Shown here: positions 8,901 through 14,845 of the stretch, piece by piece
How positions within the stretch are numbered: the first letter of the stretch is position 1
How the letters are laid out: every line of letters begins with the position of its first letter
IMG/VR virus record: IMGVR_UViG_3300020283_000037
Coordinates: 1-20,745 of that record
Direction: 5' to 3' (one strand)
Length of the DNA stretch: 20,745 nucleotides
From: a virus
Program-made: the position numbers and the translations under genes
The notes under the pieces: generated by a model
Databases searched by the model: none
The model's input: only the letters and a program-made list of their open reading frames with translations
Told to the model about the DNA's origin: nothing

Positions 8901-11900
8901 TGCTGGAGGAACTGAATTTACGGTTTCATTAAGTGGAGTACCAGAAAATCTCAATTACAATCAATCATCTACAAAGGTACTTAAGTATTCAACTTCTTCA
9001 CCAAGAGCTCTTGGTGGTGTTGATAAAATGCAAATTACCTTTGGTGGTGCAAATTATAAAAAGTTACCAAAATTTGTTAGTATCGCTTCTACCGCAGGTA
9101 TTAACGCAGATATCATCCCAACATCTACAACTCTTGGAAGAATAAATCAAATTACTATTGAAGATGCTGGATTTGATTTCTCTTCAGACAAGACTCTCAG
9201 TCCACAAGCTTTCATTTCACCTAACATCGTCATTGTAAATAGAAATACTATTTCTGGAATTACAATAAATTCTGGTGGGTCTGGATATACATCTGTTCCA
9301 GATCTGGTGCTTGTAAATCCTGATACTGGTCGTCCATATGAGGTTGGAACTTTAGCAGCAAGAGTTCAGGGTTCGTCAATCAATTCAGTTGAGATAATTG
9401 ATGTTCCCAAAGGTCTCTCTGATACAGAATCAAAAGTATTTGCAATTAATAATAGTAATGGTGTTGGTATTAGCAGTGTGTTCTCATCACCTGCAGGTGT
9501 TGTAACTTGTGTTCTTGCAACTCCAACTCTTGGATTTACAACTGTTACAGCACCATTTGCTGTAAATGACTTTGTATATGTTGAAAACATTTCCTTAGCA
9601 TCCACTACAGGAACTGGATTTAACTCTGAAGATTATTCGTATAACTTCTTTAAAGTAACTGCATATAGAAATACAAACCCAGCCGAAGTTGAGTTTGATA
9701 TTTCTCCATATGCAACTAACGCTGGTGTTGCTAAAACTGCTTCAGCTCCTTTTGCCACATTAATCAACAAAAATAATTATCCATCCTTCACTGTTACACA
9801 GTCTCCCCTTGAATTCATTGTTGGTGAGAGTCTCTCTACAAAAGTAGGTAACGTTTACACTGAAAGAGATTTAGTTGTTACTAATAATCTCAACGATTCA
9901 ATTAAGGTTTATGGAACTTTTGATCTTTCTGCAGGTGATGTTATCGTAGGAAAAAATTCAGGTACATTTGCTACAATCGATTCTGTTACAGAAAATAATG
10001 GATTTTTTGAGATTGATTATTCTCTTCAAACTAAAGATGGTTGGTCAGATGATGTTGGTCAACTTAATAACGATCTTCAAGTAATTCCTAATAATGATTA
10101 TTATCAAAATCTATCTTACAGTATTAAAAGTCCAATTGAATTTGATAAGTGGATAAATCCAGTAAATAGTATTCTTCATTCACCAGGACTAAAGAATTTT
10201 GCCGATACTGGAATTACTAGTGAGGGTAGAGTTTCTGCTGCCACTAGCGGCGCTGTAAGCACTGCTTTGGTTGATATTATCAACTTAAGTGCAAATGGAA
10301 CTCCTATGAGAGTTGATGCTATCAATTTCTTTGATTTTGGTATTGATCTTGATGTAGAAGGAGAAAGATCTAAATTTGTTAAATTCCAAAATAAGAGGTT
10401 GGCAGATTATATTGAGTGTAAGACAAATAGAGTTCTTACAATTGACAACTTTAATAGTAAGTTTTCCAATCAAGAAAACGCAAATACTACACTATTCTCT
10501 AGTATTGATAAATTTATTGAAAATGATGGGTACAGCAGATATTTAATTCAAATTGTCAAACCTAGTAGTAAGGACTTGCAAGCAACTGAATTGGTTGTCC
10601 TTAATACTAAAGATGATGATTTAGTCACTGTTGAAAAGGCATCCATTCATAATACAAAAGATGATCTTGTTGATATACAAGCGGTCAAAGATTCCTTTGG
10701 TAATGTCTCACTAAGACTTACTCCAGACGATCCTTATAACGATGATCTAGATATTAAATTCATTAAAAATAACTTCAACACATCACTTGCAGGAGTTGGT
10801 ACACAGTCTGTTGGATTTGTCAATCTAATTGGTAACAATGTTTCTGTTGGAGTTGGTTCTACAGGTTTAGTTTTTGAAGGAGAAGCAAGTGGGATTGAAT
10901 CTCTGTTTGCTAACTTTGAATTACTTGACACAGTAACAAAAGAGAAGACTGTTGTTGATATGTTTATTGATCATGATGAAACTGATACTTATAGATCAGA
11001 CTTTTTCTTTGATAATAGTATTGTAGGAACTTCATCTAAGTTCATTGGAACTTTCACCAGCAACATAGCGTCTGGTGTTCTCAAATTAAATTTTGAGAAC
11101 ACTGAGTCCAATGATGTTCTTGTTCGCTCTAGAATTGTTGGTTTTAATACAGTTGGTGGTGGAATCGGTACTCATATCTTCAAAGCAAGCGGTCAACCAG
11201 ATACTTCTGTTAGAGAAGGTCGTCTTGAAACTAAATTCTCTACGTTCTCAGGAACTGGAATTTCTACAGTATTAACTTATGACAAGACAGATATAACGAC
11301 AGTCAAGTCTACTGCAAAAGTATCTTATGGTAACACATCTGCACTGCATCAGGTATTGTTCAACCATAACAATACCAATGCATTCACAGTACAATATCCA
11401 CACCTGTCAATTGGCAGCACAATGGGTATTGGTACGTTTGGAGCTGCTATTGATGGTAATAACTTTATTTTAATATTCCATCCAGATCCAAGTATTACAG
11501 ATGATATCACAGTACAAACTTACAGTGAAATAATTCAGACTGAAAAAGACTTGAATAATGTTCCCGCAACATTGACTTATGGATCTGTAAATGAACAACT
11601 GAAAACCTCTCAGTTTGATTCTATCAATGGTGATAGAACTAACAAGGTTGACTTTGATATTAAACACAATAATGTTCCAGTATTTGAAAAGCAATTCAAC
11701 CCTGGCATTTCTACCGTAGTCAATCTTGGAACAGGTGTATTCACAATTGCCGATCACTTCTTTAGTGATCGTGAAAAACTGACATATACACCAAGATCTA
11801 CATTCATTGGTGGTGCTCATACTTCCATGGTTATGTCTGATGGAAATATTCTTCCTTCTACAGTTTATGCTATTAAGACCAATAACAATGAGTTTAGACT

Positions 11901-14817
11901 TGCCACCAGCAAAACTGGTACAGCAGTCACATTTAATTCTGCTGGAAGTGGAAATGGACACACTCTTGAAATGGAGAAAAAACTTGAGAAATCTCTGATT
12001 ACAATTGATGGTGTTTCAAGGTCTCCTCTGGCATTTTCACCAATTAACTATACTCTCAGTAACAATGGTGGTTCTGTTTCTGTTGGTGCAACATACTTTG
12101 GTATTTCTGGAATCTCTTCCATTCTCCCAGGAGATGTTCTAAAGGTTGATGATGAGTTTGTCAAAGTTAATGCTGTTGGTCTTGGAACTACAACTATCGG
12201 TCCTATCACAGGAACAGGTTCTTTCAATGTTGTTAAGACTGAGAGAGGATTTGTCGGTACTCTAGCGACCACACATACTGACGGATCTACCATCAGAGTG
12301 TTCCAAGGTTCTTACAATATGACTAGAAGTAAGATTCACTTCACTGAAGCACCTAGAGGCAATACTCAAGAACTAGTTGACGAGAGTAACATTCCATTTA
12401 CTAAGTCCACTTTCAATGGTAGAGTTTATTTGAGAAACGATTATGCAACTAATCAGATTTACGATGATATTACCAGACAGTTCACTGGCATTGGTGCAAC
12501 TTATCGTCTGACCGTTGGTGGTGCAAACACAACTGGTATTGAAACCGGAAGTGGTTTAGTATTCATCAATAATATGTTCCAAACTCCAACCACTGATAAC
12601 AATGCTGGAGGAAACTACGATTTTACTGAAAGTGGTGGCGTTTCTAATGTAGTGTTCACTGGAATAAAAGATTCAAATGATGACCTTGTAATTTCTGAAA
12701 CTGATGTAAATAAAAATCAACTCCCAAGAGGTGGAATGATTGTTTCCCTTGGATCTACTCAAGGTCTAGGAATTGCTCCTCTTGTTGGTGCCTCTGTGAC
12801 AGCATTTGTTTCTGGTGGTGTGATTCAGTCTATTGGAGCTGGTGCTACTGATATTCTTGGTTCTGGATACCGTGGATCTGTTGCTATTGGAATCACTGAT
12901 CCAAACCATAGTGGCAATGCTGCTGCCGTAACAGTCACAGTTGGTGCTGGTGGATCTCTTGCATTCAATGTAACAAACGGAGGCACAGGATATAGTTACA
13001 ATCCAACTATTAATATTCCTTCACCCTCTTACGAAAATCTTCCAATCACCGGAGTTTCTCGTCTTGGTCAGGGTGCCACAACTGACACTGGAAGTGGTCT
13101 TTTACTCAATGTTGAGGTTGGTGCTGCAATTACTGCAGTCGGAATTGGATCTACACTTTTTGAGGTTAAGAACTTCAAGATTGTTAGAAATGGATATGGA
13201 TTTAGAATTGGTGATAAGTTCAAAGCAGTTGGTCTTGTGACTGCCAAAGGTCTTCCTGCTATGGTTAATGAACCAGAGTTTGAAGTTCTAGATATCTTCA
13301 ATGATAAATTTGCTGCTTGGCAGTTTGGTGAACTTGATTATATTGATTCTATTTCAGACTTTATTGATGGAAATCGCAAGAGATTCCCACTGAATTATAA
13401 AGGTGAACTAGTAAGTTTTGAAATTGACAGAAACAATCCAGATTCTGCACAAATTGATCTTGAAGCCGTATTATTGATCTATGTAAATGGAGTCATTCAA
13501 CAACCAAACGTCAATTACGAATTTGTTGGTGGTACATCAATTGTGTTCAAAACTGCACCAACTTCAAATGATAATATTGATATCTTCTTCTACAGAGGAA
13601 CTCGGGGAATTGATAGTGTTAGTGTAAATGTTAATGCTACCATTGAACCTGGAGATATTGTAAAACTTCAGAAAACTAAAAATAGTCTTGCTCAGGATCC
13701 TAGAACAGTCTTTAACATAAACAACTCTGACAAAGTTGAGACAAATCTCTACGCTGGTCTTGGTATTGATGATACTAACTTCAAACCAATTAGTTGGATC
13801 AAACAGAAGGTGGATCAAAGACTTGGTGGTGAATTAGTTTTCAAAACAAGAGATTCTATTGAAGGGCAGGTTTATCCAACTGCAAGGGTAATCGGTGATG
13901 TTTCTGATTCTGCAACAGAAATATTTGTTGATGATGCACAATTATTCAATTATGAAGAAAATGAATCTTCAATCATTATTTCCTCTGTAGATGGATTACT
14001 TGTTAATACAACCACCGAACCAGTATCCGCTGGTGTGACCGCTGTGGTGTCTAGTACTGGAACCATTAGTTCCTTGGATGTTACTTCTGGAGGTGCTGGA
14101 TATTCGGGTTCTGCAACTGTTAAAATCGCTGCTCCTAAAGCAGTTGGTGTTGGTGTTGGCACGACCGCAACTGGTACAGTTGCAATTGTAAACGACTTTA
14201 TTAACTCGGCGTCTGTAACTAATGCTGGTTTCGGTTATACTCGCACAGCACCTCCACAAGTTATAGTATCTTCCCCATCAATCTCTGTTGAAAAAGTTAC
14301 TGGTATAACCGCTGTTGCTGGTTTTGCTGCAACAATCACAGGTATTGCCACGGCGGTTGGAACTGGTGGAAACGCTCTTGCCCTTGCGTTTAGTTTTACG
14401 GCATCTAGCACCTCAGGACTTCAAGAGGGTTATCCAATCTTCGTCAAGAACACCAGTGTTGGTAATGGTGTTAGATCTATTAATGGATCTGATAATTCAC
14501 TCGTTGCAATTGGAACAACCTTCTTGGACAACATTTATATCATCAACGATCTTCACTTGACAGCGACAACTGGAGTTGCTACTTGTAATATCCTTTCCAC
14601 TACCACACATGCAGGTCTCACTACTACAGGCAGTCTAACAGTTCCACAAGGAACACTGTCTTGGGGTAGACTTTCTGGATTCTCCAGATCATCCTCTCCA
14701 ATCGCTATTGGTGTTACAGGTTTGAGAGTTGATGCTGGATTATCAACATTCCCCACTATCCAAAGACGTGGATTCGGTTTGAGAGACGGTGGATCGCTCA
14801 GAAAGGATCTGGGATAG
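2950..14817 (+). CDS. Giant multidomain baseplate/tail protein (3,955 residues) in the gp7 position
   Basis: This is one uninterrupted frame between gp6 and gp8, the slot of T4 gene 7 (gp7, 1,032 residues, outer wedge). Residues 1-65 and about 150-240 look helical, including ESPKSIDFLKQYY and GLYEAKGTEDSFKILFKVLYG. A beta insert (about 74-128) separates them and ends GCVRGFSG; a similar unit lies at about 316-368. The rest is beta-rich and modular. HGF-x-x-GD modules lie near residues 600-650, 827-895, 950-1006 and 1795-1848; GGxGY repeats occur near 727-805, 1060-1167, 2025-2150, 3285-3360 and 3705-3770. A YHYH-type domain lies at about 1180-1330 (SPIIGWAYDGNPIYG at 1224-1238, YAYH at 1308-1311). 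Near 3455-3560 there is a fibre-type beta unit (LLIYVNGVIQQP). The C-terminus is basic (RRGFGLRDGGSLRKDLG). I see no enzyme motif. An outer-wedge or adsorption role is inferred from synteny; the N-terminus may correspond to gp7, but I cannot show homology. Confidence 0.85.
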   Translation: MIQTGFERRVKVQQVIDSQLPEFLRSESPKSIDFLKQYYISQEHQGGATDIVENLDQYLKFDNLTPEVVTGYTSLTAGISSTADTVQVSTTKGFPDEYGLFKIGDEIITYTGKTATSFTGCVRGFSGISSYRSALDPEELVFSDTSQEVHASGDIVQNLSSLFLKEFYKKLKYSYAPGLEDVDFVDDLDVNNFVKEVRGLYEAKGTEDSFKILFKVLYGVNASVIDLESKLIKPSSAKFTRREEVVVERISGDPNKLVGQTIVKSTDSETQASISEVEILTRSGISTYFKLKLFVGFDDRDVVEGTFKVQPSTKVSNSVSVGSSVVTVDSTVGFAQTGTLISGRNTIEYSDKTVNQFLGCSGIGTAIPPKTDLRTDEVYIGYEDGDLSKKVEIRIGGVLSDVKITDDVLLSNEGQRIFVKNIGERIKNPEVNKTDKQIFANSWIYNTSCRFDVVSINGATVQLKSEIDKSSLKVGDSVDILSGTTETVLHANAVVASITASNKQITLNNLAGFTGISTAIYTIRRKLKTATSSGTPLFYGDNNITTDVQNVYTDDTHAYVASNSLPSYDILESSLSATLASASGSALQGFNNSTLKYSIISFASPVPFVTGDEVFYRASSDTLVGVPEGIYFVKVLSASNQIKLFASRSLIESDSSIEFTSAGPGTHKFVLISQKSDAIYPQQLLKKFPLIRNIKDGKGTSTLPGSTGMLVNGTEIISYKSTDKIYSGPIKNVRLYNGGNDYDVINPPTIEIDSPGAAHTTALVRPVVRGSVTEVKIDPQDFDIIDVPSITISGGNGSGAVLQPVLETRYREIEFDARLTGGGGAIDNSDETITFNTPHNLRNGDAIVYSRNGNNAIGVGTFGGSNDHQDRALASGSVYYAQVVNTTTIKLYETFENYSSGINTVGFTTASQGIHKFRLFDGKKNISSIKVINSGTGYENRQLKVKPESISTVSDVITFKNHGFADGDKIVYSTDGTAVTGLTTTVQYQVLKIDDHSFKLANAGVGGTNTTNYTKNHHVNITGSGTGFQNFSYPPISITVNAEFDGVSGVITATPSIRGEIVDLYLYETGTGYGSTVLNFEKKPNIKIKNGKDAELKPLISGGKVVSVQVTNPGSEYSSSPDLEVEGEGLGARLRSIVSDGKITQVVVIAGGSGYEQTTTSVVVTPAGNNGVVDVEVRDLTCNMHSRFGDEVLVETNNKLGYGLVGYSTAIGADTFEDIGGTHSPIIGWAYDGNPIYGAYAFVDPSDVNSGVKILSSGYELATAEVSDRPVGFTAGFFVEDYKFTDSGDLDEHNGRYSKTPEYPNGVYAYHASITSDGKNSKFPFFMGDSYSSVPVNQNIDQTFDFNSSDLRRNTLPYVAGDRFATNDFVSEPNEIITQSAVIDSISKGSVSGFKINGAGTDYRVGESAIFDNTDTSGGGLSAYVSRVTGKSIERIDTTIQSFQNVVLVRESPEVVSVNVDPSHPYFDNDQIVISGLSTFISGVTKSHKIGVSSERTRLSVELAANSTVGFVTDMFVNRVVNSISVGSTLGIGTETLSVLGTYPNKKVVRVLRGIVGAAHTANTDVFVSPSKFTLPLSVPDFDSSLNDKVFFNSIQSVGIGTTTGASSSRSYFTGDRHYTISVPNQSVYLPDHPFKTGQQVTFERFSGSQGFTVSNTETSATFSIPQSGDTETLFVVKKTNDLIGLCTQVGLTTNTEGLYFRNITSNADSRDFRYSLTSNKTQITAKAEKIRAKVAVSTAHGLNNGDTINLSVNPDQSVGIGTSVSVYLKYNSANDKLLVNPVGFNSTAVSTSTNRFTLTGHGFKTGDKVFYDSDLVVSGLETGSYFVYKVDDNTINLANSRFNAVSEPPIVVSLGSTGGSSQELSLINPNLSVVRDNNLVFNVNDSSLSGYKFRLYYDRNFENELVSIGSSTIFNTVGVGTVGIADTVTASTFTLNYHKDLPSKIYYQLDKSGYISTADTDVVNYSEINFVDSTYTGSYEIIGAGGTEFTVSLSGVPENLNYNQSSTKVLKYSTSSPRALGGVDKMQITFGGANYKKLPKFVSIASTAGINADIIPTSTTLGRINQITIEDAGFDFSSDKTLSPQAFISPNIVIVNRNTISGITINSGGSGYTSVPDLVLVNPDTGRPYEVGTLAARVQGSSINSVEIIDVPKGLSDTESKVFAINNSNGVGISSVFSSPAGVVTCVLATPTLGFTTVTAPFAVNDFVYVENISLASTTGTGFNSEDYSYNFFKVTAYRNTNPAEVEFDISPYATNAGVAKTASAPFATLINKNNYPSFTVTQSPLEFIVGESLSTKVGNVYTERDLVVTNNLNDSIKVYGTFDLSAGDVIVGKNSGTFATIDSVTENNGFFEIDYSLQTKDGWSDDVGQLNNDLQVIPNNDYYQNLSYSIKSPIEFDKWINPVNSILHSPGLKNFADTGITSEGRVSAATSGAVSTALVDIINLSANGTPMRVDAINFFDFGIDLDVEGERSKFVKFQNKRLADYIECKTNRVLTIDNFNSKFSNQENANTTLFSSIDKFIENDGYSRYLIQIVKPSSKDLQATELVVLNTKDDDLVTVEKASIHNTKDDLVDIQAVKDSFGNVSLRLTPDDPYNDDLDIKFIKNNFNTSLAGVGTQSVGFVNLIGNNVSVGVGSTGLVFEGEASGIESLFANFELLDTVTKEKTVVDMFIDHDETDTYRSDFFFDNSIVGTSSKFIGTFTSNIASGVLKLNFENTESNDVLVRSRIVGFNTVGGGIGTHIFKASGQPDTSVREGRLETKFSTFSGTGISTVLTYDKTDITTVKSTAKVSYGNTSALHQVLFNHNNTNAFTVQYPHLSIGSTMGIGTFGAAIDGNNFILIFHPDPSITDDITVQTYSEIIQTEKDLNNVPATLTYGSVNEQLKTSQFDSINGDRTNKVDFDIKHNNVPVFEKQFNPGISTVVNLGTGVFTIADHFFSDREKLTYTPRSTFIGGAHTSMVMSDGNILPSTVYAIKTNNNEFRLATSKTGTAVTFNSAGSGNGHTLEMEKKLEKSLITIDGVSRSPLAFSPINYTLSNNGGSVSVGATYFGISGISSILPGDVLKVDDEFVKVNAVGLGTTTIGPITGTGSFNVVKTERGFVGTLATTHTDGSTIRVFQGSYNMTRSKIHFTEAPRGNTQELVDESNIPFTKSTFNGRVYLRNDYATNQIYDDITRQFTGIGATYRLTVGGANTTGIETGSGLVFINNMFQTPTTDNNAGGNYDFTESGGVSNVVFTGIKDSNDDLVISETDVNKNQLPRGGMIVSLGSTQGLGIAPLVGASVTAFVSGGVIQSIGAGATDILGSGYRGSVAIGITDPNHSGNAAAVTVTVGAGGSLAFNVTNGGTGYSYNPTINIPSPSYENLPITGVSRLGQGATTDTGSGLLLNVEVGAAITAVGIGSTLFEVKNFKIVRNGYGFRIGDKFKAVGLVTAKGLPAMVNEPEFEVLDIFNDKFAAWQFGELDYIDSISDFIDGNRKRFPLNYKGELVSFEIDRNNPDSAQIDLEAVLLIYVNGVIQQPNVNYEFVGGTSIVFKTAPTSNDNIDIFFYRGTRGIDSVSVNVNATIEPGDIVKLQKTKNSLAQDPRTVFNINNSDKVETNLYAGLGIDDTNFKPISWIKQKVDQRLGGELVFKTRDSIEGQVYPTARVIGDVSDSATEIFVDDAQLFNYEENESSIIISSVDGLLVNTTTEPVSAGVTAVVSSTGTISSLDVTSGGAGYSGSATVKIAAPKAVGVGVGTTATGTVAIVNDFINSASVTNAGFGYTRTAPPQVIVSSPSISVEKVTGITAVAGFAATITGIATAVGTGGNALALAFSFTASSTSGLQEGYPIFVKNTSVGNGVRSINGSDNSLVAIGTTFLDNIYIINDLHLTATTGVATCNILSTTTHAGLTTTGSLTVPQGTLSWGRLSGFSRSSSPIAIGVTGLRVDAGLSTFPTIQRRGFGLRDGGSLRKDLG
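5140..5370 (+). repeat. GGxGY-type repeat cluster 1 in the giant protein
   Basis: The encoded segment runs from IKNVRLYNGGNDYDV through PPTIEI and, after a spacer, a second degenerate unit (VTEVKIDPQDFDIIDVPSI) ending ISGGNGSGA. The unit follows the pattern hydrophobic strand, GG/SG, Gly/Asn-x-Tyr, then P-x-I-x-I, which recurs across this protein and in gp8. The repeat is seen in protein, not as conserved DNA, so it is an old duplication. Confidence 0.6.
5437..5970 (+). repeat. Pair of HGF-GD beta modules in the giant protein
   Basis: Two copies can be aligned by eye: ITFNTPHNLRNGDAIVY followed by YYAQVVNTTTIKLYE, and ITFKNHGFADGDKIVY followed by YQVLKIDDHSFKLAN. Between them lies a GGxGY-type unit (IKVINSGTGYENRQLKV). 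A further clear copy is at about 8332-8490 (FTLTGHGFKTGDKVFY, then YFVYKVDDNTINLAN). Each unit has the pattern strand, H-x-F/L, x-GD-x-V-x-Y, a Gly-rich turn, Y-x-V-x-x-x-x-x-x-I/F-x-L. Confidence 0.65.
6127..6460 (+). repeat. Triple tandem GGxGY repeats in the giant protein
   Basis: Three successive units are encoded: VDLYLYETGTGYGST, VVSVQVTNPGSEYSSSPDLEV and ITQVVVIAGGSGYEQTTT, spaced about 40 residues apart and separated by strands such as PNIKIKNG and a Gly-rich ISGGK or VSDGK turn. This is the clearest tandem run of this motif in the window. Such runs suggest a repetitive beta structure, possibly a beta-helix or a string of small beta domains. Confidence 0.65.
6490..6925 (+). other. YHYH-type domain encoded inside the giant protein
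   Basis: The encoded segment (about residues 1180-1325) contains GTHSPIIGWAYDGNPIYGAY, then RPVGFTAGFFVEDYKF, then HNGRYSKTPEYPNGVYAYHA. The order SPIIGWAYDG-PIYG, a D/H-rich NGRY-TPE-PNG segment and a Y-Y-H-like end is typical of YHYH-domain proteins and of the same region in some marine phage structural proteins. The biochemical function of the domain is not known to me; free-standing homologues are secreted. The upstream YHYH tetrad itself is not evident here. Confidence 0.65.
8332..8490 (+). repeat. HGF-GD beta module, clearest single copy
   Basis: The encoded segment reads NRFTLTGHGFKTGDKVFY, a short SGLETGS turn, and YFVYKVDDNTINLANSR. It aligns by eye with the module at about 5803-5970, sharing HGF-x-x-GDK-x-x-Y, an SGLETG or TGLTTT turn, and a D-x-x-x-x-L-A-N end. 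A shorter related unit (VSTAHGLNNGDTINL) lies just upstream at about 8155-8205. Confidence 0.6.
9025..9330 (+). repeat. GGxGY-type repeat cluster in the middle of the giant protein
   Basis: Three units are encoded in succession: KMQITFGGANYKKLPKFVSI, INQITIEDAGFDFSSD and ISGITINSGGSGYTSVPDLVL. The last is almost a consensus unit (strand, SGGSGYTSVP, strand). The pattern is the same as in the clusters at 5140, 6127 and 14068. Confidence 0.6.
12800..13030 (+). repeat. GGxGY-type repeat cluster in the C-terminal third of the giant protein
   Basis: The encoded protein has VIQSIGAGATDILGSGYRGSVAIGI and then LAFNVTNGGTGYSYNPTINI, two GGxGY-type units about 50 residues apart. They are joined by an Ala/Val/Gly-rich strand segment (AAAVTVTVGAGG). 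Confidence 0.6.
13306..13640 (+). other. Fibre-type beta domain encoded in the giant protein
   Basis: The encoded segment begins with an AWQFGELDYID linker and contains DGNRKRFPLNYKGELVSFEI, then AVLLIYVNGVIQQPNVNYEF and TSIVFKTAPTSNDNIDIFF. The order 'F-L, L-V-x-VNGV-QP, Y-x-x-x-x-I-x-F, AP-x-x-D-I-x-I-x-Y' is a recurrent unit of phage tail fibre and receptor-binding proteins. Here it sits near the C-terminus, suggesting that end is an exposed or trimeric part of the protein. Confidence 0.6.
14068..14280 (+). repeat. Last GGxGY-type repeat pair of the giant protein
   Basis: Two units are encoded: ISSLDVTSGGAGYSGSATVKI and INSASVTNAGFGYTRTAPPQV, about 45 residues apart with an Ala/Val/Gly-rich spacer containing VGVGVGTTATG. 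They share strand, GGxGY, short linker and strand with the clusters further upstream. Confidence 0.6.
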
Positions 14818-14818
14818 T

Positions 14819-14826
14819 TATAAATA
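14819..14826 (+). promoter_or_regulatory. T4-like late promoter box (TATAAATA) before gp8
   Basis: TATAAATA is the exact T4 late-promoter consensus. It lies in the only sizeable intergenic gap of the window (28 bases), two bases after the stop of the giant gene and 19 bases before the gp8 ATG. Initiation a few bases downstream would give a leader of about 12-14 bases. No good Shine-Dalgarno sequence lies between (AAAAAGCTAGCAACA). A separate promoter here makes sense because gp8 would otherwise depend on readthrough of almost 12 kb of message. Confidence 0.75.
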
Positions 14827-14845
14827 TAGAAAAAAGCTAGCAACA

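Noticed and set aside
11470-11961. Open frame of 163 codons on the - strand
   Set aside because: It lies wholly inside the giant gene, has a Cys/Ser/Ile-rich low-information composition, no ribosome-binding site or family resemblance, and is a shadow of the coding frame.
13996-14259. Two overlapping - strand open frames near the end of the giant gene
   Set aside because: They mirror the repetitive Gly/Val/Thr-rich coding of the + strand frame, giving Ser/Asn/Cys-rich or Pro/Thr-rich translations without domain features.
14315-14560. Second + strand frame of 81 codons overlapping the giant gene
   Set aside because: It is Leu-rich out-of-frame translation with no start signal, and the giant frame is clearly the coding one.
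2950-14817. Possibility that the giant frame is an assembly artefact fusing several genes
   Set aside because: No internal stop, no frame change, similar codon use throughout, and no internal late-promoter box or strong start-site context that would mark gene boundaries.
14789-14845. Upstream in-frame ATG that would lengthen gp8 by 19 residues
   Set aside because: It lies inside the giant gene and upstream of the TATAAATA box, and the family-like N-terminus MAAIVTDQF starts at 14846.
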